DNA of 64,000 nt, taken from NCBI GenBank assembly GCA_016720705.1, contig JADKKB010000007.1:248001-312000 (forward strand). The letters run 5' to 3'. Made by a program: the position numbers and the translations under genes. Shown in pieces: positions 34,763 to 43,389 of this stretch; positions within the stretch are counted from its first letter, which is position 1; every line of letters begins with the position of its first letter. The notes under the pieces are model-generated. The model was not told where the DNA came from and ran no database searches. It was given only the letters and a program-made list of their open reading frames with translations. This DNA comes from Chloracidobacterium sp. (GTDB lineage Bacteria > Acidobacteriota > Blastocatellia > Pyrinomonadales > Pyrinomonadaceae).

Positions 34763-35662
34763 ATGGAACATCCCAACAACGAAAAACGCACGGCCGAAAG
34801 GTCATCAACCCAACTCCGAACCCTTGTCCAAGTTAAAGAGGCCGATGATGTTAACTGGAAAGAGATAACGAATGTCACGACCGTATCCCGAAACGGGGCC
34901 GGATTTACATTATCGCGACGGTGTAGCGTAGGTAGATTGATCTCCCTTGTACTACCGATGCCGGTCGAATACCGAGCGTACGACCATAAGGCAAAGGTGT
35001 ATCCCGTATTGGGATTGGTCCAATATTGCAATGCCGTCGAAAAAGACGGTTTTGAAACGTTCCATATCGGTGTTGGATTCATCGGAAAGGATGTTCCCGA
35101 AAGTTATAAGGCCGATCCACTCCAGGGATACCGTATAACCGGGGTAACTGATTCCGGGCTCTGGAAATTCACCGAGTCAGAATCCGCATTCAAACCGCGT
35201 CAAACACCGCGACTATGGGCTTCGGTCGATGTCACGATCTCACTTATCAAGAAGGACAGACTCCCATCAGACAAGGAAACCGCTGTCACCAACAACATAA
35301 GTGCGAAAGGCCTTTCGGCCATCTGTAAACTGTCCGCCGAGATCGGTGACCGGGTGAAACTTGCGTGTAAGGAATACGATTTCTACGCGATCGCGATCGT
35401 TCGAAACTGTAAGCCCGCGGATAACGGCAATTCGATCCACCTTGAGTTTTTAGAAAACAGCTTTCCGATGGAAAAGCTTTACGCGGAGCGAGCAGCGGCA
35501 ATTATGCAAGCACGTGAGGCCTTGGCCGAAAGTGCGGAGCCGGTTGCAGAGGCCAAAGTCGAGGAGGCCAAAGTCGAAGAACCCCAAGACGAACCCGCCG
35601 ACGAATCGACACCGATCGCAGCTGATTATTCAAGTGCAGGGTTTGAACTTCTGCGGTATTGA
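34763..35662 (+). CDS. PilZ-domain protein with acidic tail (type B, second copy)
   Basis: 299 residues from ATG 34763, chosen because it begins 70 bp after the type A stop and upstream codons overlap that gene. The first PilZ-like domain is degenerate (TVSRNGAGF has Thr in place of Asp, and no RxxxR); the second has RQTPR and NISAKGLSA, a complete binding motif. After about residue 245 comes an Ala/Glu-rich tail with a repeat (AKVEEAKVEEPQDEP). Type A and type B genes alternate A-B-A-B here, showing duplication of a two-gene unit. Confidence 0.85.
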   Translation: MEHPNNEKRTAERSSTQLRTLVQVKEADDVNWKEITNVTTVSRNGAGFTLSRRCSVGRLISLVLPMPVEYRAYDHKAKVYPVLGLVQYCNAVEKDGFETFHIGVGFIGKDVPESYKADPLQGYRITGVTDSGLWKFTESESAFKPRQTPRLWASVDVTISLIKKDRLPSDKETAVTNNISAKGLSAICKLSAEIGDRVKLACKEYDFYAIAIVRNCKPADNGNSIHLEFLENSFPMEKLYAERAAAIMQAREALAESAEPVAEAKVEEAKVEEPQDEPADESTPIAADYSSAGFELLRY

Positions 35663-35703
35663 CCTTAACCTGATAGGTCGGAGACCAGCACCGACCGATT
35701 CTA

Positions 35704-36351
35704 GTGACCTTCAGAACACCCGATCGATATCCACCGCAATTTGCAGTGGATCTCGTGCGCCTGCTCGCCTATCTGATCAGCAAACCGCTATGGTTTGTCA
35801 GATTTAACGGAAAGGAGAATATTCCCGCCGCGACCGACGGAGGATTTGTGATCGCGTCCAATCACCAGACCTACGTCGATCCCGTTTGGATATGCATTCC
35901 GATGCGCCGACACATACGTTATTTGGCGATCGAAAAGGCTTTCGATTGGCCGATTATTGGCCGCCTGATCAGGTTTCTCGGGGCATTTCCTGTAAAGCAG
36001 ATCGACGGACTAAGCGTGTCTAAGATAAAAGTCGCCCTCAGATCACTCCGCGATGGTGCCGCGGTAATTATCTTTCCGGAAGGTGCTCGTGAGTTTGCCG
36101 ATGGCAAGATGTTGCCGTTCAAAAATGGTGCAGTACGCCTCGCACTTCAGGCGGGCGTCCCGATTCTACCCGTAACTGTAAGCGGCGGCAACCGAATCTG
36201 GCCGCGATCACAGAAATATCCTAACCTTTTCACAAAGGTCACGATCACATACCATCCATTGTTGGAGTTTTCTCCTCACCCCGACGAGTCAAAAGTCCAT
36301 CTGATAGAGCAGTGGAATGAATTGCTCGAACGGACGATCGAACGTGGCTAG
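35704..36351 (+). CDS. 1-acyl-glycerol-3-phosphate acyltransferase-like (PlsC family)
   Basis: A 215-residue membrane-associated acyltransferase for phospholipid synthesis, starting at GTG 35704. The catalytic HX4D is SNHQTYVDP (near residue 57), the glycerol-phosphate-binding motif is FPEGAREF (near 124), and the third and fourth blocks are GAVRLALQAGVPILPVTVSG. The N-terminus (LVRLLAYLISKPLWFV) could be an interfacial helix. It is 41 bp after the PilZ gene and convergent with the kinase gene (18 bp). Confidence 0.9.
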   Translation: MTFRTPDRYPPQFAVDLVRLLAYLISKPLWFVRFNGKENIPAATDGGFVIASNHQTYVDPVWICIPMRRHIRYLAIEKAFDWPIIGRLIRFLGAFPVKQIDGLSVSKIKVALRSLRDGAAVIIFPEGAREFADGKMLPFKNGAVRLALQAGVPILPVTVSGGNRIWPRSQKYPNLFTKVTITYHPLLEFSPHPDESKVHLIEQWNELLERTIERG

Positions 36352-36369
36352 TACCGACGATCCGAAAGC

Positions 36370-38064
36370 TTAGTATGGCGGGCGGGACGGCGGCCGAGTT
36401 CGCGTTGGGTTACCATTGGCCCGGCGCATCACATCCCGCACTTTTCGCCGTTGGGCAGGTGTCAATTTGCTCATATCGACGCCGTTTATCATCGGAACAT
36501 CGTTGATCGGACCTGTAGGACTTCCCTTGACCGGTTGCTCGGGGTTTCTGATCCGCATTGTGGTTGTGGATCCATCAGGATTCCTACTGTTGATCACCAC
36601 ATTTCCCGGGAGATCTTCATCATCGGGTGCCTGAATATCAATTGTCTCGCCGCCCGGCCCAACGGTATCTGCTGACTTTGATGATTTCGTCCCGCCCGTC
36701 TGTTTCCCTGCCACATCGCCGGACTTATCTCTCTCACTCACGACAGGATTCGGATTAACCGTTGAGTCGTTCCGAACGTTGCTGTCGATCGCTGTATTTC
36801 CGATAGTACTCTCCGATGAATCGGCGTTTGCGACGGTCTTACCCGCTGCGATATTAGTGTTTCGACTGGATTGTCCGGACGCGCCACCAGACCCGAAGAT
36901 CGCCGGATCGTAGATATATGCTCCGGCGGTTGCAATTCCGATCATCGCTAACATCACCACCGCCGCCGTTGCGACAAGGCCGCCCCGCATTTTGGGCGTA
37001 TCCATCGCTACTCCGTTTGCCGAACCTGCCGAACTAACTGAATGAGGTCGCTCCGAGGAAAGTACCCCGGAAGTGATTTGAGAAACTTCCGACGTCAATA
37101 CTTCGGTTTTAGCGTCCGTTGGCTTTTGACCTCCCGTACTCGTCCGGGCCGGCATCAATTGCGTTGGTTGGGCAAATACGTTGGCTTCCGTGTGATCGAC
37201 CGCATTTTGATCTGAAACTGCGAGAAACGCGTAGTTGCTGTTATTTGCAAGCATCTGCCGCATCTCACGTGCCGTATGAGGTCGCTCGCTCGCGTTAAGG
37301 TCCAAAGCTTTTCGCAATAGACCTGCGACGCCGGCAGGAATCTCCGACCTAAGGGCGTTTGCCGCGATAAGGGGATCCGGTTTCTGGCTGAGAACTGCCA
37401 TCGCCCTGGTCAGAGCATCTTCCGGCACGCTCCCGGTCAGTAGATGATAAAGAGTCGCTGCCAGCGAATAAATATCACTTCGCGGATCTGTCCCGGTTCC
37501 CTGTATCTGTTCGAGCGACGCATAGTTTCGCGAATAGCCAAAAATGCTTTTCGCCGCCGTGTGGTGCCCGGCGTCGGTCGGATTTCCCTTAGCCAGTCCA
37601 AAATCAAGCAGGACCACCTGCCCGTGCGGCGTGACCTTCAGATTCTGCGGCTTGATGTCGCGATGGACGACAGGCATCTCTTGATTGTGCAGAAAATCGA
37701 GTGCGTCCAATAATTGGTCAGCCCATTTCAATACCTGATCGATCTCAAACGGCTTCCCTTGAGTCTCGAGGATGCAAAACAGATCTTCCCCGGGAATAAA
37801 TTCCATTACCAAAAATTGACTGTCATTCTCCTCGAAATGATCCGAAACGCGCGGAAGTGCTATATGCTTCAAACTATTGAGCAGTCGGGCCTCGCGTTCG
37901 ATCGCCTTTCGAAAGTTGTCATCCATACAAAGGGTCTCTTTGATGGCGACCATACTATTGAAACGCTCGTCTGTTGCGACATAAACCGCGCCCATTCCAC
38001 CCTGGCCGATCTGTTTATCGATCCGATAGCGATTTTGTAATGTCTTTCCGGTCTCGATCATCAA
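36370..38064 (-). CDS. PknB-type membrane Ser/Thr protein kinase
   Basis: 564 residues. Cytoplasmic kinase domain at about 13-275: Gly loop IGQGGMGAV (19-27), catalytic Lys42 (VAIKE), HRDIKPQNL (134-142), DFG (154-156) and an APE-equivalent around YASLEQIQG. Linker 290-365 is Thr/Ser-rich. One membrane helix, LVATAAVVMLAMIGIATAGA (about 368-387), leads to an extracellular tail of about 175 residues that is low complexity (N/S/T/D-rich), with VDMSKLTPAQRRKVRDVMRR and a Pro/Arg end. No PASTA repeats are present, so the sensor is of another kind. Confidence 0.93.
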   Translation of the reverse strand: MMIETGKTLQNRYRIDKQIGQGGMGAVYVATDERFNSMVAIKETLCMDDNFRKAIEREARLLNSLKHIALPRVSDHFEENDSQFLVMEFIPGEDLFCILETQGKPFEIDQVLKWADQLLDALDFLHNQEMPVVHRDIKPQNLKVTPHGQVVLLDFGLAKGNPTDAGHHTAAKSIFGYSRNYASLEQIQGTGTDPRSDIYSLAATLYHLLTGSVPEDALTRAMAVLSQKPDPLIAANALRSEIPAGVAGLLRKALDLNASERPHTAREMRQMLANNSNYAFLAVSDQNAVDHTEANVFAQPTQLMPARTSTGGQKPTDAKTEVLTSEVSQITSGVLSSERPHSVSSAGSANGVAMDTPKMRGGLVATAAVVMLAMIGIATAGAYIYDPAIFGSGGASGQSSRNTNIAAGKTVANADSSESTIGNTAIDSNVRNDSTVNPNPVVSERDKSGDVAGKQTGGTKSSKSADTVGPGGETIDIQAPDDEDLPGNVVINSRNPDGSTTTMRIRNPEQPVKGSPTGPINDVPMINGVDMSKLTPAQRRKVRDVMRRANGNPTRTRPPSRPPY

Positions 38065-38121
38065 AACTATCTACGCCCTTGAATTTGCTTATGATACTAC
38101 AAAATGAGATTGCGATTATAG

Positions 38122-38147
38122 AAAAATGACAGGCACCTGATGCCTGC
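38122..38147 (-). terminator. Terminator for the 38179-38670 gene
   Basis: On the minus strand CAGGCA TCAGG TGCCTG, followed by TCATTTTT, forms a 6-bp hairpin with a T-run, 32 bp after the stop of the small secreted-protein gene. Confidence 0.65.
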
Positions 38148-38178
38148 CATTCGAAACGTAACGGCTTGGATCAATGTT

Positions 38179-38670
38179 CTAACCGTAGATCATCGCACTT
38201 ACCTTCGGCAGATTGTAGATGTCCGCGAGTGTGTTAAGTTCATACCTCACCCGACTCCAATTTCCTTCGGTCACCGATCCGAACTTATTACGCTTGACGC
38301 TAAGGTCGATGTCGCTCGCGATCTTCAGGCATTTCCTGACTTCGTCCTTATTTTCGCCCCACTTGTCACGCCGCCCAAACTCTCTGGAAAGTTCGTCGGT
38401 TGCTGCCTCGAGATCGCGTGCCCGTTTCATCAGTTGATCTTCACGTGACGATCCGTCGAGTCTGCTCCGGTCGAGCGACTTATCAAAGTTCTTTACAAAA
38501 TTGTCGACACGGTCTTCGACACGGTCGATCACCGTCTTGACCTGTCGCTTGGTCATTGCTCGTCCGCGTGCTTCTCGTCTGGGTTGAGCACTACTGGAGT
38601 CAGCGATGCCGAGTAAGATCACAAATGCCGAAAACGCGATCATCAAACGTAATAGTCTATTCTTATTCAT
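38179..38670 (-). CDS. Secreted helical protein of unknown function
   Basis: A 163-residue protein with signal peptide (LMIAFSAFVILLGIADSSSA, before QPRRE). The mature part is highly charged and helical: KTVIDRVEDRVDNFVKNFDK, SREDQLMKRARDLEAATDEL, then a single Cys (VRKCLKIASDID) and a final RYELNTLADIYNLP. Function unknown. It has its own terminator downstream and a 155-bp AT-rich upstream region. Confidence 0.7.
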   Translation of the reverse strand: MNKNRLLRLMIAFSAFVILLGIADSSSAQPRREARGRAMTKRQVKTVIDRVEDRVDNFVKNFDKSLDRSRLDGSSREDQLMKRARDLEAATDELSREFGRRDKWGENKDEVRKCLKIASDIDLSVKRNKFGSVTEGNWSRVRYELNTLADIYNLPKVSAMIYG

Positions 38671-38825
38671 AATTTCTCCTTTTTATTTCACATTTATCAT
38701 TCCGAGCGAACACCTCGCCTCGTAAATATGACGAGTGACCAATGTGAAAAGTCGAAGAATTATCACTTATTTTTTATTTTGATTCTTAATGCAAACTATT
38801 AAGCAAAAACGACTTACGAGATGCG

Positions 38826-39719
38826 TCAAATAGGATTTGCCTGATTCTCTTCAAACCAGTCCTCAGTCATATCGCACCAGATCGCAAGGCCTTGCCATTC
38901 GGCATATTTTTGATAGTGACGCTCTATCTTGATGTCCTCACACCTCTTACCGGCGTTATGTTTTGCATAGTAATGAGACCGCAACCACGAATCGAGTGCC
39001 AGTCCATCGTATCGCCCAACGAGCTTTAAGAGATTTTCAGCGGCATAGTCGCCGACGCCTTTGACCCGTTTCATCAACTTCTTTAGGTCAATCGTCGGGA
39101 GGTCGGATGTCAACCAAGCCTCAGGGTCCAACTCGCCCATAGCGACTGACAGTGCAAGTTCTCTGAGGTATGGAGATCTGTAGCCGGCTTTGACCTCATC
39201 TCGATAAAACGACTCCGGTACCCCGGCCATTGCCGCCGGCGTGGGAAACGAGTGCGTACCATCATTTGTTTTAACACCGAGTTTCTCAACCAATCGTTCG
39301 ACCATTATTCGCGTTAATGACCATGAACAGTTGGTTGTACAGATAGTTTTCACAAGGTCTTGCCAAACGGTCGTCGATCTAAGCAACCGGCCGGCTCGAT
39401 GCTTTTGGACCCAGATAATTTCCTTGCTCTTGTCCAACCGAGAATAGAAATCGGCAAAGTCCTCATCGATCCGCAGAATATGTCGGACATCTCTACCTAC
39501 GCTTTCTGTGTCGATATCCTTCGACGACACTTCGATCTCAAGTCCATCGGGATGTTCGTAGATTCCCACATTTACCGGACAGCCGTGCGGCCCTCGATCT
39601 GCAACAAAATTCAATCGAGTCCCGTCAAACTGAAACGGCGCTAAATCGTACCAACCGTGACTACGCACGGTAAAATAAAACGAAAAATCGGTAGGTACGT
39701 CAATTGTGAACTTGGTCAT
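38826..39719 (-). CDS. HhH-GPD-family DNA glycosylase
   Basis: A 297-residue base-excision repair enzyme. The helix-hairpin-helix with Gly/Pro-Asp loop is MKRVKGVGDYAAENLLKLVG followed by RYDGLALDSWLRSHY, where the Asp of LDSWLR is the catalytic acid; a Lys at the OGG1 position is not obvious (KGVGDYAAE), so it may be a monofunctional 3-methyladenine-type or OGG-like enzyme. The N-terminal domain (FYFTVRSHGWYDLAPFQFDG) resembles that of AlkA/OGG1-type proteins, and CTTNCSWSLTRIMVERLVEK is the usual helix before the HhH. Confidence 0.85.
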   Translation of the reverse strand: MTKFTIDVPTDFSFYFTVRSHGWYDLAPFQFDGTRLNFVADRGPHGCPVNVGIYEHPDGLEIEVSSKDIDTESVGRDVRHILRIDEDFADFYSRLDKSKEIIWVQKHRAGRLLRSTTVWQDLVKTICTTNCSWSLTRIMVERLVEKLGVKTNDGTHSFPTPAAMAGVPESFYRDEVKAGYRSPYLRELALSVAMGELDPEAWLTSDLPTIDLKKLMKRVKGVGDYAAENLLKLVGRYDGLALDSWLRSHYYAKHNAGKRCEDIKIERHYQKYAEWQGLAIWCDMTEDWFEENQANPI

Positions 39720-39791
39720 TTGGTAAACGATAGAAAAAACGCCAATATTGAGTGAATTCTGAACATAATATAGCTTCTCAGCAATACTTCA

Positions 39792-40871
39792 ATGTGGGAT
39801 TGGAACTCAAATTTACGAACTTCATATCAATTGTCGTTCACTGGATCAATACTTTTGTCCTTATCCTTAGGATTGGTACTTATTTCCTCAGTCGTCTGCA
39901 CCGCGACCGACCGGAGTGTTTTATACGATTTTGACGGCGACGGCAAAACAGATATTGCAGTCTACCGAGAGGGCGACTGGACTCTCACGGAACGCGGAGC
40001 GTCTTATTTTTACTATTATAGTAGCCTTACCGAACAAATTATCGCCCAGCCCTGGGGTTCCGGCGGGGACCGACCGGCTCCCGCGGACTACGATAACGAT
40101 GGTAAAACCGATCTTGCAATTTTTCGGAGTTGGGAATCAACCTTAAAATTCCCTTGGGAAGCCAGTGACTATTGGATCAACTTTTCGACTGGAGGCTTTT
40201 CGGTCACCTATCACAAGGGCTATGGAAACATAAATAGCCGGAATTTTGTCGGCGGCCCGGAGGCAGATCTCACCGTTTATTCGTCTCGGACAGATAGGTC
40301 CGACCCTAATGAGCCTTGTGATATTTACGGAATTGTGGTCAAAGACGGTGAGAATCTCTTGCAAAAGGATGTGATGGATCGTTGTGACGAGGAGTCGACT
40401 CGACGGACACCTGCTTTCGGCGATTACAACAACGACGGTTTCAGCGATATCGCCGTACATATCCAAACTTCGAATCAACAACGCAGTTCACGATTTGAGA
40501 TTTGGACTTCGCCAATGACGGGTGGATACACAGAACCCGATATCGTCACATATTTGGATGTCGATTTTCCGATCCCGGGCGACTATGACGGCGATGGAAC
40601 GACCGATGTCGCCGGCGGTCGATTTATTGGCGGCCGACTTATTTGGCGGATCAGATACAGTTCTACCGGGCAAATTTCTGAGACGGTCTTTGGCGTCGAC
40701 GGCGATAAACCTGTCCCGGGCGACTACGACGGCGATGGTAGAACCGATATCGCGATCTTTCGTCCGATCGATGCGACGTGGTTCATTTTGAGGAGTTCGG
40801 ACGCGAATTGGTGGGTCACGCGGCTCGGGGTTTCGACCGATATTCCTATTACGCAGCCGAATGCCTTTTAA
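39792..40871 (+). CDS. Secreted FG-GAP (VCBS) repeat protein
   Basis: A 359-residue exported protein. N-terminal signal/membrane segment GSILLSLSLGLVLISSVVC, then Ca-binding-type repeats: YDFDGDGKTDIAVYREGDW, ADYDNDGKTDLAIFRSWES, GDYNNDGFSDIAVHI, GDYDGDGTTDVAG, GDYDGDGRTDIAIFRPIDAT. The DxDxDG loops look like calcium sites of integrin-like beta-propeller blades. Such proteins are probably surface-exposed adhesins or matrix proteins; function not known. It is related to the decayed gene at 8009-8263. Confidence 0.85.
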   Translation: MWDWNSNLRTSYQLSFTGSILLSLSLGLVLISSVVCTATDRSVLYDFDGDGKTDIAVYREGDWTLTERGASYFYYYSSLTEQIIAQPWGSGGDRPAPADYDNDGKTDLAIFRSWESTLKFPWEASDYWINFSTGGFSVTYHKGYGNINSRNFVGGPEADLTVYSSRTDRSDPNEPCDIYGIVVKDGENLLQKDVMDRCDEESTRRTPAFGDYNNDGFSDIAVHIQTSNQQRSSRFEIWTSPMTGGYTEPDIVTYLDVDFPIPGDYDGDGTTDVAGGRFIGGRLIWRIRYSSTGQISETVFGVDGDKPVPGDYDGDGRTDIAIFRPIDATWFILRSSDANWWVTRLGVSTDIPITQPNAF

Positions 40872-40962
40872 TTTCCGACATCGTTGTCGCTTTTATTCGA
40901 CCAAATTGATCTGAACTCCATCTAACGTCATTATCGACCTGCGATAGCAACAAAAAAAACGA

Positions 40963-40991
40963 TTGAATTGTTGCCGTCGATAGTGTAATCT
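40963..40991 (+). promoter_or_regulatory. Sigma70-type promoter upstream of DUF1800 gene
   Basis: TTGAAT (40963-40968), 17-nt spacer, TAATCT (40986-40991). It lies about 90 bp before the ATG of the DUF1800 gene, which has a strong SD (AGGAGG at 41070-41075). Pattern match only. Confidence 0.5.
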
Positions 40992-41083
40992 CATTAGGTA
41001 AAACATTTTTAAACGGCGCCATCCCCGCCGCGCCCGACCGTCAATGAAGACAGTTCTTTTTCAGTTCTTAGGAGGAAACGGTT

Positions 41084-43384
41084 ATGTATAGCTGGATCAC
41101 GAGTTCAGCGAAGCGTATGACGGCGATAACCCTTGTGTTGTCCGCATTCGCCGCCTTCGCATTCGCACAAGAAGACCCCGACCCCAATTCGCCGACGCCG
41201 GTGCTTATATCGGAATCCGCGTCAACCAGAGCCATTGCTACAGATGTGGTTTTAACCTCGTCCGCAGATGTAGCAAAGACGGACTCGAAGGCTTTCGCTC
41301 TTGGGTCACGGGTCGTGATCTATGCGACCAACATAAGCCTTATGCCGGGCGAGGGGGCAAATGCATTTCGCGTCTACGGCACCGACAAGAACGGACGCCA
41401 ATATCGATTTCCGGTTGTCGCGATCGAGCAGATCACGAAAGGCACATCCGGCATTTTCGCAATAACCGCAGACCTCAATGACGAGATCGGATATTGGTCC
41501 GCACCACAACAGGATGGTGATATCTTGATCCAGTTGACTTGGCGGGGACTTGGCAGCAATCGAGTGCGTTTGGGAATTGGTGAAGTCGGCGGGAATGTTG
41601 CCGACGATCCCGGATCGGTTCCGACACCCGTGGATTACAATGGCTCGCGTAGCAGCAAGAGCACTGTCCAGGCCCCGAATGCTCCTGATTTTGTCGGTTA
41701 TCGTTGGTCAGGCGACCGTATGCGCTTTCTCGAACAAGCGACGTTTGGCCCGACCACCTCACTCGATGCACGGATCCGAAGGATCGGCATCCGGACCTGG
41801 CTTGCCGAACAATTCTCTGCAGGCTATCCGTCTGACGAGAACCCGTATCCGAATCAGCCGCTAAAGCCGGCCAATCAAGGCACCGATCTGCTCTGTGATG
41901 GCGGTGTCGACGATGTTCCGGTTACTTGCGTTCGCGACACGTACACGATGTACCAACCGCAGACGTGGTTTTTCCGAGAGGCTTTTTATAGCGATTTCCA
42001 ACTTCGCCATCGAGTCGTCTGGGCACTGAATCAGATCTGGGTCACTTCCGGCGTCGATGTCCAACAGGGTCGCCATATGGTCGAGTACCATAAGGTGCTT
42101 TCGAAGAATGCGTTCGGCAATTTTCGCAACCTTATGAAAGAAATGACGCTCAATCCTGCGATGGGCGGCTATCTCGATATGGCGATCAGCACCCGTACAA
42201 ATCCGAACGAAAACTATGCTCGCGAAATAATGCAGTTGTTTACGGTCGGGCTATTTATGCTCAACCCGGACGGCACATTGATGCTCGATGGCAACAACCA
42301 ACCTATACCGACCTATGATCAGACCGGCGTAAACAATATGACCAAGGTGCTGACCGGATGGGGATTCTGCCAGACGCCTGCTATGTGCCCAAATCTTGCG
42401 GTTGGAACGGTCAACTATATAGATCCGCTCCTGCTTAACAATGGTGTTACCACCGTCGGAAATAATAGGCACGACCTGACCGCAAAAACTTTGCTCAGCT
42501 ACCCGGGTTCGACGACGACAAATGTCGCGGCGTGTACGAACTGCACAACGCTTCCAAACATCGAGATCTACGCCAATAATTCGATGAATCAGGCTCTCGA
42601 TAATATATTTAACCATCCGAATGTCGGACCGTACATCGGCAAAATACTGATCCAACACCTTGTCACAAGCGATCCAACGCCCGCATACGTCGGCCGCGTT
42701 GCTTCCGTTTTCAACAATAATGGCTCAGGGGTCCGGGGGGATATGAAAGCCGTCATAAAGGCCATCTTGCTCGACCCCGAAGCCCGTGGAGATGTCAAAA
42801 CGGATCCGAATTTCGGCAAGCTCCGGGAACCGGTGTTATTTGCAACCAACATACTTCGTGCCTTCAATGTTCGATCAGCGGACGGCTTGGCTCGATCCGA
42901 TGGATATCTTGTCGGTCGTGGAGAATTTACCGGAATGGCACAAACGCCATTCCTCTCACCCACGGTGTTCAATTATTATCCGCCTGATTACAAGGTGCCC
43001 GGGACAACGCTCCTCGGCCCCGAGTTTGCGATCTTGACAACCGGTACATCGATCACCCGAGCAAACTTTGTCAACCGTTTTGTGTTTTCGACACTTCAGA
43101 TCCCTAGCCCAACTAGTGCACCGGTTACGGTGAGTATTCCGAATTCGCCAAATGGCACAACTTTGGATTTTGGTGACCTGATCCCTCTGTCCGCTTCGGA
43201 CTCGACCGGAAACCTTCTGGTTAACGAACTCAATCAGCGATTGCTGCACGGAACGATGTCGGCTCAGATGAAAACGACTATCCTGCCGGCAATTACGAGC
43301 ATCTCGACCACCGACAATCTCGGGCGTGTTCGACAGGCAATTTACCTTGTGGCGACATCGTCACAATATCAAGTACAGAGGTGA
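41084..43384 (+). CDS. Secreted DUF1800 protein
   Basis: A 766-residue exported protein. Signal peptide TLVLSAFAAFAFA (before QEDPD). Residues about 30-180 form a beta-rich N-terminal domain; DUF1800 begins near residue 205: RFLEQATFGPTTSLDARIRR, then FREAFYSDFQLRHRVVWAL, NENYAREIMQLFTVGLF, MTKVLTGWGF and the later KLREPVLFATNILRAFN. DUF1800 proteins occur next to DUF1501 proteins in Planctomycetes, Acidobacteria and others; their role is unknown. The TGA overlaps a GTG of the next gene, so the two are translationally coupled. Confidence 0.93.
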   Translation: MYSWITSSAKRMTAITLVLSAFAAFAFAQEDPDPNSPTPVLISESASTRAIATDVVLTSSADVAKTDSKAFALGSRVVIYATNISLMPGEGANAFRVYGTDKNGRQYRFPVVAIEQITKGTSGIFAITADLNDEIGYWSAPQQDGDILIQLTWRGLGSNRVRLGIGEVGGNVADDPGSVPTPVDYNGSRSSKSTVQAPNAPDFVGYRWSGDRMRFLEQATFGPTTSLDARIRRIGIRTWLAEQFSAGYPSDENPYPNQPLKPANQGTDLLCDGGVDDVPVTCVRDTYTMYQPQTWFFREAFYSDFQLRHRVVWALNQIWVTSGVDVQQGRHMVEYHKVLSKNAFGNFRNLMKEMTLNPAMGGYLDMAISTRTNPNENYAREIMQLFTVGLFMLNPDGTLMLDGNNQPIPTYDQTGVNNMTKVLTGWGFCQTPAMCPNLAVGTVNYIDPLLLNNGVTTVGNNRHDLTAKTLLSYPGSTTTNVAACTNCTTLPNIEIYANNSMNQALDNIFNHPNVGPYIGKILIQHLVTSDPTPAYVGRVASVFNNNGSGVRGDMKAVIKAILLDPEARGDVKTDPNFGKLREPVLFATNILRAFNVRSADGLARSDGYLVGRGEFTGMAQTPFLSPTVFNYYPPDYKVPGTTLLGPEFAILTTGTSITRANFVNRFVFSTLQIPSPTSAPVTVSIPNSPNGTTLDFGDLIPLSASDSTGNLLVNELNQRLLHGTMSAQMKTTILPAITSISTTDNLGRVRQAIYLVATSSQYQVQR

Positions 43385-43389
43385 CATCA

